Positions 8,496-18,021 of a DNA stretch of 64,000 bases are shown here, piece by piece; the first letter of the stretch is position 1, and each line of letters begins with the position of its first letter. The notes under the pieces are model-generated. The model made no database searches. It saw only the letters and a program-made list of their open reading frames with translations, and was not told the DNA's origin. A program made the position numbers and the translations under genes. Source of the DNA: Archangiaceae bacterium (GTDB taxonomy: Bacteria; Myxococcota; Myxococcia; Myxococcales; Myxococcaceae); the NCBI GenBank assembly GCA_016714225.1, contig JADJNS010000006.1, positions 558,001 through 622,000 on the forward strand. Reading direction: 5' to 3'.

Positions 8496-9332
8496 TCACG
8501 GCGCCACCCGGTAGAGCAGCGGCCAGCGCGCCGAGACGGCGGGGTCACCGGCCCTGGTGTCTGCCGCGAACTCGCGGTGCTGGTGCCGCATGATGTCGCT
8601 CTGCGGCTCTTTCATCACCGCGCCGTCGGCGAAGAGGTGCAGCGCCAGCACCACCCGCTCATCGGCCTCGAGGTTGGGCCCCGCGCCGTGCACGGTGAGC
8701 CCGTCGTGGAAGCTGATGTCACCGGGCTCGAGATCATCGACGGTGCGAATCTCGAGGCCCTCGCGCTCGACGCGCTCGCCGAGCACGCGGTCGCTGGCCT
8801 CGGAGATGTTCTCGAGCGACAGCAGGCCCAGGCGGTTCGAGCGCAGCGCCACCTTGAGCGGCCCGCGGCCCGGCGTGATGCGGGTGAGCGGCACCCAGCA
8901 GGTCATGGTGGCGGGCGCATCGAACGGCATCACGCAGGTGTCCTGGTGCCAGGGGGTGTGGCGACCGTGCGGCTGCTTGAGCAGCCAGTCTTCGCAGTAC
9001 AGGCGCACCCCCGGCACGCCCATCAGCTCGCAGGCGGCGCGGGCGATGCGCGGGGCATGGGTGAACGCCCGCACCACCGGGTCGTGCTCGCCCACCGCGA
9101 CGATCTGCACGAACGCGGCAGAGTACGCGTCGAGCCGGTCGGGCGGGGGGCGCTCGCGCGGCCAGTCTCTGCGCACCCGGGGCACCACCTCGTGCGCGAT
9201 GCGCTCCATCGCGTCGGGTGCGACCCACCGGCGCAGCACCACGTGCCCGTCGCGGCGGTAGGCTTCGAGCGCGTCGGCCGGCACCGGCGCGGTGCGCTCG
9301 AGGTGCTGCAGGTCGGCGGGCCTCAGCGCCAT
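8496..9332 (-). CDS. Phytanoyl-CoA dioxygenase (PhyH) family oxygenase
   Basis: A 278-residue non-haem iron, 2-oxoglutarate-dependent oxygenase of the PhyH family. The iron-binding HxD is H129-Q-D131 in TPWHQDTC. The distal His and 2OG-binding Arg are expected in FHDGLTVHGAGPN and the following DERVVLALH, which has the right spacing. Such enzymes hydroxylate acyl-CoAs, peptides or natural products, or chlorinate when the Asp is replaced; here the Asp is present, so hydroxylation or desaturation is more likely. Its ATG overlaps the TGA of the JmjC-like gene by one base (TGATG), so the two oxygenases form one transcription unit on the minus strand inside the rSAM array. Confidence 0.88.
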   Translation of the reverse strand: MALRPADLQHLERTAPVPADALEAYRRDGHVVLRRWVAPDAMERIAHEVVPRVRRDWPRERPPPDRLDAYSAAFVQIVAVGEHDPVVRAFTHAPRIARAACELMGVPGVRLYCEDWLLKQPHGRHTPWHQDTCVMPFDAPATMTCWVPLTRITPGRGPLKVALRSNRLGLLSLENISEASDRVLGERVEREGLEIRTVDDLEPGDISFHDGLTVHGAGPNLEADERVVLALHLFADGAVMKEPQSDIMRHQHREFAADTRAGDPAVSARWPLLYRVAP

Positions 9333-10111
9333 CAGTTGATGCTCAGCACGCGCTTGGCGAAGTTGGCGGCGCTGGCGACGGCCGACCACGCGCCGGTCGC
9401 CCACCACGAGTTCACCGAGGCGCAGTCTTCGAGCGTGCGCACCTGGTGCCACCACAGCCGGGGAATGAAGAGGGTCTCGCCGCGCTGCAGCTCGACGGTG
9501 AACGGCCGTGCGCCCGCGAAGCGGGGGAACCGCGAGAGGTCGGGCGCCTCGGGGTCGACCTGCGCCACGTAGGGAAGGCGGGTCGACAGTGGCTGCGGGT
9601 AGAGCCTGAAGGCATCGCCGGGCGGGAAGAGGGTGAAGCGCTTGCTGCCGAGCAGCACGGTGTGCAGGTTGTCGGTGAGATCGAAGTGCAGCGGCGACAG
9701 GGTGCCCTTCGACGACAGCCACAGCTTCGAGATGTGGTGCGCCGCGTTCGCGCAGTGCTCGGGCTGCGGCACCTCGGCCTGCAGCTTTGGCCCCAGCCGC
9801 TGCCACCAGGCGATGGCGTAGCCGCGCGCCTCGCCGCGTGCGAGCGCCTCGAGCCAGCGCGCGAGCGGCTGCGGCTCGAGCACCAGGCCGCGCCCCGGCT
9901 CGAGCGCCACCCGCGAGGCCTCGACCCGCGCCACGTCGACCGGCAGCGCGCCGTGGTGCTCGGCGAGGTGCGCCCAGCTCCAGCGGCGGGTGGCGGGCCA
10001 GTCGCGCGCCAGATCGGTGAACACCGCCGGCTGCGCGGGTCTGACGTAGGCCGCCTCGAAGCGGTCGGGCGGGGGAGCGCTCACTTTTGTAATCGCGACC
10101 GGCTCGCGCAT
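9332..10111 (-). CDS. JmjC/cupin_8-like Fe(II) oxygenase
   Basis: A 259-residue protein with the double-stranded beta-helix signature of cupin-like (JmjC, FIH-type) oxygenases. The HxD is H142-F-D144 in SPLHFDLTDN, a basic strand KRFTLFPP follows, and the distal His is in IPRLWWHQV. This family hydroxylates protein side chains or small molecules using iron and 2-oxoglutarate. I chose the ATG at 10111 (MREPVAITK) because residues before it are low-complexity and the N-terminal FEAAYVRPAQPAVF block is where family members begin. It is translationally coupled to the PhyH gene. Two different 2OG oxygenases next to each other suggest consecutive oxidation steps. Confidence 0.85.
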   Translation of the reverse strand: MREPVAITKVSAPPPDRFEAAYVRPAQPAVFTDLARDWPATRRWSWAHLAEHHGALPVDVARVEASRVALEPGRGLVLEPQPLARWLEALARGEARGYAIAWWQRLGPKLQAEVPQPEHCANAAHHISKLWLSSKGTLSPLHFDLTDNLHTVLLGSKRFTLFPPGDAFRLYPQPLSTRLPYVAQVDPEAPDLSRFPRFAGARPFTVELQRGETLFIPRLWWHQVRTLEDCASVNSWWATGAWSAVASAANFAKRVLSIN

Positions 10112-10201
10112 CGCAAGAGAGGGTAGACCCGCGCCCGGGCGAAGAGAACCGCCATGTCGATCACCCCGAGCGGCCCTGTTTGGCTCTAAGAAGGCCCCTG
10201 A

Positions 10202-11904
10202 ATGCGGCAGCGCTTCGACGTCGTCCTGGCGATCGCGGTGGCGCTGTTCTTGAGCGCGGGCGCCTGGCTCTCGCAAGGGGGCCCGGTTTGGCACGAGGGC
10301 GCGGCGGCGGCCCCGAACAACGGGCACCGGGTGCTCTCGCGCCACGCCCCCGAGCCGGAAGACGGCACGCTCCCCTCGAGCCCACCTGCGGCGACGGGGT
10401 GCGCTCGGTCTTCTCGTCGGTGCGCCCCACCTGGCTCTGGTGCGTGGGCGGCCTCGCGCTGCCGGTGATGATCACCTCGTACGCCTCGGGCATACCCTCG
10501 TGGCCGCTCGCGCTGCTCTCGTTCTGGCACCACAATGATCTCTTCGCCATGCGCCGGCTGTGGCTGCTCGAAGGCGCGGTCTGCCTCGTCGCGCTGTACC
10601 GCCTGGTGCTGCGCGTGGCCGACCGGCGCAGCGCGCGCATCACCGCGGTCGCGCTCGCCACCAGCTCGGCGTTCGTGGTGCCCACCGCCTTCCTCTTCCC
10701 CTACGAGACCGCGCCGCTGGCGCTGATCGCCGTCGGGCTGTGCTGCTGGCTGCCCGAGGCGGGGCACCCCGGCCGGCGGCGGCTGGTGCTCGGCGCCCTG
10801 TGCTTCGGCCTCGCGCTGCTCGCGAACCTCAAGGCCGTGTTCCTCTTCGTGCCGGTGGCCGCGCTGCTGTGGCGCGCCGGCGTGCTGCAGCAGCTGCCCT
10901 CGCGCCGCGCGCAGGTCGAGATGGCGCTGGCCTTCGGGCTCGCCGCGCTGCCGATGCTGGTCTTCACCGCCATCGACCCGGCGTCGGGCTTCGCCCAGCA
11001 GGGGAGCAGCCGGCTCGGGGCACTGGCCGCCAACCTGAGCCCCCACAAGCTCGGCGCCGAGCTGGGCGCGCTGTTCCTCTACGCCGCCGACCTGCCCGCC
11101 CAGGCCGAGCTCACCAGCAGCCCGGGCCCCCTTCGACCGCAGCTCAGCTGGCTGCCGATGGCGCTCGCAGTCGTCTGGTCGATGGCGGTGGGGGTCGCCT
11201 TTCTGCTCGGCCGCAAGCTGGGGGGCCTGGTCTCGGCGGCGGCGGGGCTGATGCTGCTCACCTTTCTCGCGGTCTCGACGCTGCTCTACACCCAGCTCCC
11301 GTCGGGCAACTACGCCCCCATCTACGCCGCGTTCGGGCTGTGCGTGGGCGGCGTGGCGAATGATCTGCACCAGCGGGGCCGCCCCCGCCTCGCGCTCGCC
11401 GCGGCGGCGCTGCTCTGCGTGAGCACCGCGTGGAACCTGCTGCACCGCGGCAGCTTCGCGGGCTTCACCGAGCTGTCGTTCAACGCCGACGTACAGCGGG
11501 CGCTGGCCCAGCACCTGCTCGACCAGCCCGACCGCGCCACGCCGGTGCTCACCACCACCTACAACCAGGCCGGGGTGCTCGACTCGCTCGGCCACGGCCA
11601 GCTCGAATCGATCATCGCCCACCCCGTCTTCGAGTCGTGCGAGCGCGAGCCCACCGGGGTGCGCGCCTGCCTCGACGAGCGCTGGAGGTGGGTGCTCGGT
11701 CACCGGGCCGCGCTCCCCTTGCGGGTGGTGTTCCCCCGCTCGGCGGCGGCGGTCGATCACCCCGCGGTGGTCATCGAGGCGCTCGAGCCCACCTTGCGCG
11801 AGATCGCCACCGAGAAGGGAATCGTCTTGACCGAGGAAAGGCGCTTTCTCACCCCGTCGGGCGCTGCGGGAGTCGTGCTGTACCGGCTGGCGAAGGCCGA
11901 GTAG
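10202..11904 (+). CDS. Polytopic membrane protein (glycosyltransferase-39-like), frameshifted
   Basis: The first 58 residues from ATG 10202 (MRQRFDVVLAIAVALFL, a signal-anchor helix) are in one frame. The remainder, from about LEPTCGDGVRSVF to the stop at 11904, is in another. Adding one C to the run at 10372-10375 joins them cleanly (DGTLP then LEPTCG). The combined protein of about 567 residues has roughly ten hydrophobic helices, then a soluble C-terminal domain of about 120 residues ending RLAKAE. This plan is like the PMT/ArnT-type membrane glycosyltransferases, but I see no decisive motif. It is divergent from the oxygenase pair and sits 15 bases before an rSAM gene. Either a sequencing indel or a real frameshift. 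Confidence 0.7.
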
Positions 11905-11919
11905 CGTTCCGCCCGGTTC

Positions 11920-12942
11920 ATGCTCCCCGCTCCCAGTCACGCGTTGCGTCTGGTGCGCCACTCGGTGCCCGCGGTGAAGCTCGGGCTGAGGCGCGTGCTC
12001 GGCAAGAAGAGCCCCTTTCAGATGACGCTGTCGCTCACCAACCGCTGCAACTTCAAGTGTGAGTACTGCGACATACCCCTGCAGAAGCGCGACGAGATGA
12101 GCGTCGAAGAGTGGTGCGGCGCGATCGACGAGCTGCGCGCGGGCGGCATGGGGCGGGTCAGCCTCATCGGCGGCGAGCCGCTGATCTTCGACGGCGTCGA
12201 CCGCATCATCGGCCACCTCAAAGAGCGCGGCATTCACACCGCGATGAACAGCAACGGCTGGCTGGTGCCGGCGATGCTCGAGACGGTGCGCCAGCTCGAC
12301 CTCATCTGCCTCACCCTCGACGGGCCGGCCCAGGTGCACGACGCCCAGCGCCGCAAGGGCTCGTACGAGAAGGTGCTCGAGGCGATCGACGCCGCCAAGA
12401 GCGTCGGCCTGCCGCTGGTGACGATGACCGTGCTGACCCCGCGCGGCGTCGAGAACCTCGAGCACGTGCTGCAGGTCGCCGAGCGGCACGGCTTTCAGGC
12501 GTTCTTCCAGCTCGAGCACGACAAGGGCTGCGACGTGCAGGCGCCCATCGCGCCGCGCCTGTCTGACGGCACCATCGCCGCCGTCGCGCAGCGGCTGCTC
12601 GACTACAAGGCCGCCGGCCGCCCGGTGGGCAACTCGGTGGCGGTGCTCGAGCAGCAGCTCCGCCAAGGCCGCTACCTCGGCACCTGCGCCGACTGCCACG
12701 CGGGCATGTACTACGGGTACGTGCTGAGCGACGGCACGGTGGCGCCGTGCCTGCTGACCCAGTGGCAGCAGCGCAAGAGCAACGGGCGCACCGACGGCTT
12801 TCTCAACGCGTTCAACGCGCTCGGCGCTCCGGTCGGCCCGGGCTGCTCGTGCGTGCCGACCCACGAAGTGAACCGGGTGCTCGACCTGAACCCCAAGGCG
12901 ATCTGGCACGCGGTGGGCGTGATGCTGGGTGCCGACGCGTGA
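11920..12942 (+). CDS. Radical SAM protein with SPASM-like C-terminus
   Basis: A 340-residue protein. C43-NFK-C47-EY-C50 in LTNRCNFKCEYC is the rSAM motif, followed by IGGEPLIFDG, MNSNGWL and LTLDGPAQVHD. A C-terminal Cys set (GTCADCHAGMYYGYVLSDG, then APC and GCSC) reads as an auxiliary-cluster domain. The order resembles PqqE/MoaA-type and HpnH-like enzymes more than the other paralogues of this window. It overlaps the UbiA gene (GTGA), which is followed by a B12-rSAM gene. This suggests the enzyme acts on a prenylated or prenyl-acceptor molecule, but that is inference from position. Confidence 0.9.
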   Translation: MLPAPSHALRLVRHSVPAVKLGLRRVLGKKSPFQMTLSLTNRCNFKCEYCDIPLQKRDEMSVEEWCGAIDELRAGGMGRVSLIGGEPLIFDGVDRIIGHLKERGIHTAMNSNGWLVPAMLETVRQLDLICLTLDGPAQVHDAQRRKGSYEKVLEAIDAAKSVGLPLVTMTVLTPRGVENLEHVLQVAERHGFQAFFQLEHDKGCDVQAPIAPRLSDGTIAAVAQRLLDYKAAGRPVGNSVAVLEQQLRQGRYLGTCADCHAGMYYGYVLSDGTVAPCLLTQWQQRKSNGRTDGFLNAFNALGAPVGPGCSCVPTHEVNRVLDLNPKAIWHAVGVMLGADA

Positions 12943-13811
12943 GCGTGAAGGCCACCGTCCACTCCGAGGCTGAGCTCTCGCCCGCCCCCCGCGAAGGCGC
13001 GTGGTTCAAGGTCTTGCGGGTGAAGCACTGGCTGCACTTCCTGGCGCTGCCGGTGGCCGGGGTCGACCCGTCGCTCGACTTCGCGGCCAGCGCGGTGGCC
13101 CTGCTGCGCGGCTTCGCGCTGGCGTTTCTGCTGCTCGCGTTCGGCTACCTCATCAACGGCATCTCAGACCGCTTCCTCGACCGCGCGGCCGAAAAGAACC
13201 CGCTCGCCGCCGAGCCGCACCGCGACGTGCGCGCCCACGCGGCGGTGCTCGGCCTGCTCGCCGCGTGCGTGGCGGCGCTGTGCCTCAACGCGCCGTGGCC
13301 GGTGGCCATCGCCGCGGGGCTGTGCCTGCTCTCGGGGCTCTTGTACTCGGTGGGGCCGCGGCTCAAGCGCTACCCGCTGATCGGCACGGCGATGAACGCC
13401 ACCCACTTCGGGCCGCTGCTTTGGGTGGGGCTCGCGGGCGCCGCGGTTCCGCGCGGGCAGTGGGCGCTCACCGCGGTGTTCGGCTGCCTGATTCTGCAGA
13501 GCCAGCTCTTGCACGAGCAAGAAGACCGCGAAGAAGACGAGGGCGGCCGGGTGCGCACCAGCGTGCTGGCGTTCGGCCAGCGCTGGGCGGCGGCCGCGGG
13601 CGTGGCGCTCGGCCTGGCGGCGGGCGCGCTGGCGGCGGCGCTGCTCGCCCAGCCGGTGGCGGCGGCGGCGCTGGCGGCCATCTTCGGCTCCGCGATTCCC
13701 GCCGCGGTGCTGCGCGGCGCCTCGGCGGCGCGGCTGCGCGCGCTTCACCGGCGCCTCGCCCTGGTGGTGGGCGCCGCCCTGTTCCTCTGGCTCAAGACGA
13801 GCGGAGCATGA
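12939..13811 (+). CDS. UbiA-family prenyltransferase
   Basis: GTG start overlapping the previous stop; 290 residues with about eight membrane helices. The first Asp-rich loop is N-GIS-D-RFL-D (variant of NDxxDxxxD), followed by KNPLA as in UbiA, chlorophyll synthase and DGGGP synthase families. The second acidic loop is HEQEDREEDEGG. These bind the Mg2+-diphosphate of a prenyl donor. The enzyme would transfer an isoprenoid chain to an acceptor in the membrane. Lying between two rSAM genes in an overlapping operon, it links the array to prenyl chemistry, as do the terpene-cyclase-like gene and the halogenase-like gene. Confidence 0.88.
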   Translation: MSVKATVHSEAELSPAPREGAWFKVLRVKHWLHFLALPVAGVDPSLDFAASAVALLRGFALAFLLLAFGYLINGISDRFLDRAAEKNPLAAEPHRDVRAHAAVLGLLAACVAALCLNAPWPVAIAAGLCLLSGLLYSVGPRLKRYPLIGTAMNATHFGPLLWVGLAGAAVPRGQWALTAVFGCLILQSQLLHEQEDREEDEGGRVRTSVLAFGQRWAAAAGVALGLAAGALAAALLAQPVAAAALAAIFGSAIPAAVLRGASAARLRALHRRLALVVGAALFLWLKTSGA

Positions 13812-13845
13812 GCGGTTCGAACGAGGGTGACGGGGCGAGCAGGGC

Positions 13846-15465
13846 ATGAGCGCCGCGCGTCGCGTGGCGCTGCTCTGCATCGACCCCTGGCTCAAGACCG
13901 ACGGGCCGTTCAGACCGTTCAACTACCCGGTGCGCCGCATCGAGGCGGCGCTCGAGACGAGCCACGCCGAGGTCCGCATCTTCGAAGCGCAGGTCGGCGA
14001 AGCCGAGTCGTTGCTGCCGGCCCTCGAGGCGTTCGACCCCGACCTGGTCGGCGCCTCGGCGTACACCTGGTCGTTCGCTGCGCTGCTCGAGCTGTCGTCG
14101 AAGCTGAAGGCCCGCCGCCCCGAGCGCCGCGTCGTCTTCGGTGGCCCCTCGGCCCGCCCCGAGATGTTCTCGCTCGAGCCGTACCGTGAGGCGCACCGGG
14201 CCGTCGACGCGCTGGTGCTCGGCGAAGGCGAGGACATCGTCCGAGAGCTGGTCACCGACACGGCGCTGAGCGAGATCGCCGGCCTCGCCCTTCCCGACGC
14301 GGCCGGCGGCTTCACCCGCACCGCCGAGCGCGCGCTGCCCGACCTGCACCAGGTGCCGTCGCCCTACCAGCGGGGCCTGGTGCCGAAGGGCTTCACCGCC
14401 CACCTCGAGACCTTTCGCGGCTGCCCGCTGTCGTGCCGCTTCTGCCAGTGGGGCGACCTGAGCAAGACCAACCGCACCTTCTCGCGCGAGTACCTGGTCG
14501 CCGAGCTCACCGCCTTTCGCGACACCGGAGCGACCGGCGCGTTCATCGTGGACGCGGCGTTGAACCTGAACGCGCGCGCCTTTCAGAGCTTGGCCGCCGC
14601 CGAGGCCGAGGTCGGCTTCTTGCGCACCGCGCACTTCAACACCGAGATCTACCCCTCGCACATGACCGACGAGCACCTGCGCTTCTTGCGCGACGTCGAG
14701 GCCGACAACGTCGGCATCGGGCTGCAGTCTTACGACCCCGAGGTGCTGCGGCACATGCAGCGCCCCTTCGATGCGGGCCGCTTCGAGAAGGTGGTGCGCG
14801 ACGTGGCGGCGATCGTGCCCGACACGGTGGTCGAGATCATCTTCGGCCTGCCGGGCGACAACCGCGACTCGTTCTGGCGAACGCTCGAGCGGGTGCGGCA
14901 GCTGCCGGTCGCGGTGCGCATCTACCGCTGCCTGGTATTGCCCAACGCCCTGATGACCCGCGCCCCCGAGCACTTCGCGATGCGCTTCGACCCGCGCACC
15001 CTGCTGATGCAGTCGTGCTGGGGCTGGCCCGAAGAAGACCTCGAGCGCACCGCCCGCGAGCTCGACGCGCTGGTGAGCAGCGAGGGCGGCGACGTGCGCG
15101 ACGGCTCGGGCTCGTGGAAGGTGGCGCCCCGCGGCCGCGCTCGAGCGTCCGACGCGCTGCCAGCGCTCGCCGAGCCGCTCGGCCGCGCGCTGCGCGAGCA
15201 CTCGTCGGGGGCCTGGGTGCTCGAGCGCACCTCGCGCGACGGAGACGCGGTGCTGGTGCAGATCTCCACCCCCGCCGGCGCGCTGCTGGTCGAGATGCGG
15301 CCGCAGCGCAGCGGCCGCCCCAGCTACTGCACCGCTGACGGCGTGGCGTTCAGCTACCGCAGCGCCAAGGGGGCCGCGGTCGCCCCGGCGTCACTGCAGG
15401 TGCTGCAGCGCGCGGCGCCGTCGCTCGCGGCGGTGGTGGCCCCGGTGCTGGGGAGCCCGTCATGA
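13846..15465 (+). CDS. B12-binding domain radical SAM protein, paralogue of 1409-3082
   Basis: A 539-residue protein. The cobalamin-binding part has FDPDLVGASAYTWSF, VVFGGPSARPEMF and LGEGEDIV. The cluster motif is C193-PLS-C197-RF-C200 followed by QWGD, then IGLQSYDPE and FGLPGDN. A C-terminal accessory domain ends near GVAFSYRS. It is collinear with the product of 1409-3082 with conserved blocks throughout, so the array holds two related B12-rSAMs that may act in sequence or on alternative substrates. The preceding 34 bases contain a 13-codon frame (13808-13849) that looks like a spacer. The stop overlaps the ATG of the 2OG oxygenase gene. Confidence 0.9.
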   Translation: MSAARRVALLCIDPWLKTDGPFRPFNYPVRRIEAALETSHAEVRIFEAQVGEAESLLPALEAFDPDLVGASAYTWSFAALLELSSKLKARRPERRVVFGGPSARPEMFSLEPYREAHRAVDALVLGEGEDIVRELVTDTALSEIAGLALPDAAGGFTRTAERALPDLHQVPSPYQRGLVPKGFTAHLETFRGCPLSCRFCQWGDLSKTNRTFSREYLVAELTAFRDTGATGAFIVDAALNLNARAFQSLAAAEAEVGFLRTAHFNTEIYPSHMTDEHLRFLRDVEADNVGIGLQSYDPEVLRHMQRPFDAGRFEKVVRDVAAIVPDTVVEIIFGLPGDNRDSFWRTLERVRQLPVAVRIYRCLVLPNALMTRAPEHFAMRFDPRTLLMQSCWGWPEEDLERTARELDALVSSEGGDVRDGSGSWKVAPRGRARASDALPALAEPLGRALREHSSGAWVLERTSRDGDAVLVQISTPAGALLVEMRPQRSGRPSYCTADGVAFSYRSAKGAAVAPASLQVLQRAAPSLAAVVAPVLGSPS

Positions 15466-16280
15466 GCACCATCGGCGACTTCGACGCGCGCGAGCTCACC
15501 GCCCAGAAGGACGCGATGCTGGGCGTGGTCGAGCGCCGCATGACCGGCTTCATCGTGCGCCACGCGCTGGCACCCGAGCTGGTCTCTTCTTTCCTCGAGC
15601 AGGCGAAGCGCGAGCCGCCGCCGTTTCCGGTCTTTCCCTCGAAGCACTTCACCGGCCGCACCATCGGGCAGGTGCTGGTGGTCTCCGAGGCCAACCTCGA
15701 GTCGTACTTCGCGTCGGCCGCGAAGCTGCGCGGTGCGCTCGAGTCGCTGGGTGGAGCGTGCGCCCGGCTCGAGCGGCGCTTCGTCGAGCTGTTCACCGCG
15801 CTGGCGGGCGGGCTCGCGGTGCGGCCGCCTGCAGATCGCACCGGCCGCCCGTACGGCCCGTTCACCGCGCGCGAGCTGGTGCCGGGGGGCTTCATCGCTC
15901 CGCACTGCGAGAACGAGACGCTGCGCTTCCCCTCGATGGCCGAGCTGGGCGGCAAGCTCGACCCGGCCACCCAGCTCAGCTTCTACGTGCCGCTGCAGCT
16001 GCCCGAAGCGGGCGGCGAGCTCGAGCTCTCGGGGGCCGAGCACGGCAAGGGCTTCGGCGCCGAGCTGGGCTCGCTCGACCGCACCACGCCCTCGACGCTC
16101 GCGGCGCTCAAGGCGCACCACGTGGCCACCTTGAGCCCGGGGGTCGGCGACCTGTTGGTGTTCGACGCGGGGCGCTTCTTTCACCAGGTGACCAAGGTCG
16201 AAGGCACCCGCCCGCGGTGGACGCTGGGCGGCTTCTTGGCGCCCTCGAGGGCGCGCGACACCCTCTATTACTGGGGCTGA
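15462..16280 (+). CDS. 2OG-Fe(II) oxygenase-like protein
   Basis: 272 residues, ATG overlapping the previous stop. The pattern H148-C-E150 in FIAPHCENE, a distal His in RFFHQVTKVEG and an Arg in RPRWTLGGF matches the iron and 2OG sites of prolyl-hydroxylase-like double-stranded beta-helix enzymes, with Glu in place of the usual Asp in the HxD/E pair. The strands YVPLQLPEAGGELELS and PGVGDLLVFDAGRF are typical. It sits between a B12-rSAM and the flavin halogenase-like gene, so a hydroxylation step in the same pathway is likely. Substrate unknown. Confidence 0.82.
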   Translation: MSTIGDFDARELTAQKDAMLGVVERRMTGFIVRHALAPELVSSFLEQAKREPPPFPVFPSKHFTGRTIGQVLVVSEANLESYFASAAKLRGALESLGGACARLERRFVELFTALAGGLAVRPPADRTGRPYGPFTARELVPGGFIAPHCENETLRFPSMAELGGKLDPATQLSFYVPLQLPEAGGELELSGAEHGKGFGAELGSLDRTTPSTLAALKAHHVATLSPGVGDLLVFDAGRFFHQVTKVEGTRPRWTLGGFLAPSRARDTLYYWG

Positions 16281-16284
16281 ACGG

Positions 16285-18021
16285 GTGGCCCGAGAGCGCG
16301 CAGACGTGCTGGTGATCGGCGGCGGCCCGGCGGGCTCGACGGTGGCGGGGCTGGTGCGCCGCATGAACCCCGACCGGCGGGTGGTGCTGTTCGAGCGCGC
16401 GCCGTTTCCGCGGCACCACGTGGGCGAGTCGACGCTGCCCGAGATGAACGTGGTCTTGAAGAAGCTCGGTGTGCTTCGCAAGATCGAGCAGGCCGGCTTC
16501 GTGAAGAAGACCGGCATCACCTACCGCTGGGAGCACGACCGCCCGCTGTTCAGCGAGAGCTTCCAGACCGGGGTGCTGTCGGCGATGGCGAGCGGCGACG
16601 CGCTGCCCGACCACTCGTGGCAGGTCGAGCGCGCCCGCTACGACGCGCTGCTGCTCGAGCACGCGCGCGAGCTGGGCGTCGAGGTGCACCAGCCGGCGCG
16701 GGTCGAGCGCGCGCTGCTCGACGGCGAGCGGGTGTGCGGCCTCGAGGTCGGCGAAGGCGCCGCCACCACCGAGTGGAGCTCGGACGTGGTGGTCGACTGC
16801 TCGGGCCAGGCGCGGCTGATGTCGCGCTGGCTGTCGATGGCGCCGCAGTCGCACCCGCTGGGCGACCTGGCCATCTACCGCTACTACGACGGCTTCGAGT
16901 GGAACGCCGAGCTCGTCGGCGAGCTCGAGCGCTCGAAGATCTTCTTCAGCGCCAGCCGGGCAGGGTGGGTGTGGTTCATACCGCTCTCGGCGACCCGGGT
17001 GAGCGTGGGGCTGGTGACGCGCGCCGCCTTTCTCGAGTCGCACGCGCCGCAAGGCCTGCTCGAGCGCGAGCTCTTCGAGGTGCCCGAGCTCGCCGCGATG
17101 CTGAAGCGCGCCCGCCCCTGCTCGGCGCCGGGAGAAGACGGCGCGCCCGCCCGCACCCACACCGTCGCCGACTGGTCGTACAGCCACGCGGTGACCGCCG
17201 GCCCGGGCTGGTTTCTCGCCGGCGACGCGGCGGCGTTCATCGACCCGATTCTCTCGTCGGGCATTCTGCTCGCGCACCACTCGGGGCTCTCGGTGGCGAA
17301 CGCCATCAACACCCTGTGGCGCCACCCTGAGATCGCCCCCGCCGACCTGTTCGCCGGGTACTCGTCTTTCTACGCGCAGCTCTACGGCGGGTTTCTCGAG
17401 ATGGCCCGCTGGTGGTACCAGCGCCGCAAGGTCGCCGGCATCGACGAGTGGCTCGAGCTCGCCGCGAAGCTGGGCGCCAGCGCCCGCGGGGCGCGGCAGC
17501 TCGAGTCGACGAAGCCGGCCTCGTTCATGACCTTCGCGGCGGGGTTTCTCACCGACTTCCGCTTCGTGAACCTGGGGGTCGGCTACGGAGACCGCGGCCT
17601 GCAGGTGATGGTCGACCAGCTGGGCGGCGACAAAGACGCGGTGACCCGCGAGGTGCTCGACCGGCGTGCGCGGCCCAGGTCGCTGGTGAGCGGCGCGGCC
17701 GTCGAGGCGTACCTCACCACCGACGTCGACTCGGACCGCTGGTGGCGGCTGCCCGAGCTGGTGCTGCAGGGCAGCTTCGGCGAGCGCCGCTACCGGCCGC
17801 CGGTGCCGATGGCCGACCGTGAGGGTGGGGCGGTGTCGCGCACCTTGAAGCTGGTCGAGGCGGTGCTCGCGGCGTGCGACGGCCAGCGTGACGTCGACGC
17901 GGTGGTGCGCCAGGCGCGCGATCGCCTCGGCGCCGCGGGCTCGCGCGAGAACCAACAGCTCGCCAACCTGGTGCTGAGCGACCTGCGCCTGTTGGGAGCG
18001 GTCGAGATGACCCCGGCATGA
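16285..18021 (+). CDS. FAD-dependent halogenase-like monooxygenase
   Basis: 578 residues from GTG 16285. The N-terminal GGGPAGST binds FAD. RHHVGESTLPE is the flavin-halogenase second motif. W228-VWFI-P233 matches WxWxIP, which separates flavin-dependent halogenases from ordinary monooxygenases, and Lys 74/75 lies where the catalytic Lys is expected. GDAAAFIDPILSSG is the C-terminal FAD site. The length and C-terminal extension of about 190 residues resemble the CmlS/phenolic halogenase branch. The product would halogenate an aromatic or activated carbon in the cytosol with reduced flavin. It overlaps the next gene by four bases. Geranylgeranyl-reductase-like enzymes share parts of this fold and are the main alternative. 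Confidence 0.82.
   Translation: MARERADVLVIGGGPAGSTVAGLVRRMNPDRRVVLFERAPFPRHHVGESTLPEMNVVLKKLGVLRKIEQAGFVKKTGITYRWEHDRPLFSESFQTGVLSAMASGDALPDHSWQVERARYDALLLEHARELGVEVHQPARVERALLDGERVCGLEVGEGAATTEWSSDVVVDCSGQARLMSRWLSMAPQSHPLGDLAIYRYYDGFEWNAELVGELERSKIFFSASRAGWVWFIPLSATRVSVGLVTRAAFLESHAPQGLLERELFEVPELAAMLKRARPCSAPGEDGAPARTHTVADWSYSHAVTAGPGWFLAGDAAAFIDPILSSGILLAHHSGLSVANAINTLWRHPEIAPADLFAGYSSFYAQLYGGFLEMARWWYQRRKVAGIDEWLELAAKLGASARGARQLESTKPASFMTFAAGFLTDFRFVNLGVGYGDRGLQVMVDQLGGDKDAVTREVLDRRARPRSLVSGAAVEAYLTTDVDSDRWWRLPELVLQGSFGERRYRPPVPMADREGGAVSRTLKLVEAVLAACDGQRDVDAVVRQARDRLGAAGSRENQQLANLVLSDLRLLGAVEMTPA

Noticed and set aside
13808..13849. A 13-codon frame between the UbiA and B12-rSAM genes
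   Set aside because: It has no repeat or leader features and reads as a spacer; nothing supports a peptide product.
16285..18021. Calling the flavoprotein a confirmed tryptophan halogenase
   Set aside because: WxWxIP is present but the substrate cannot be read from sequence, and non-tryptophan halogenases share it.
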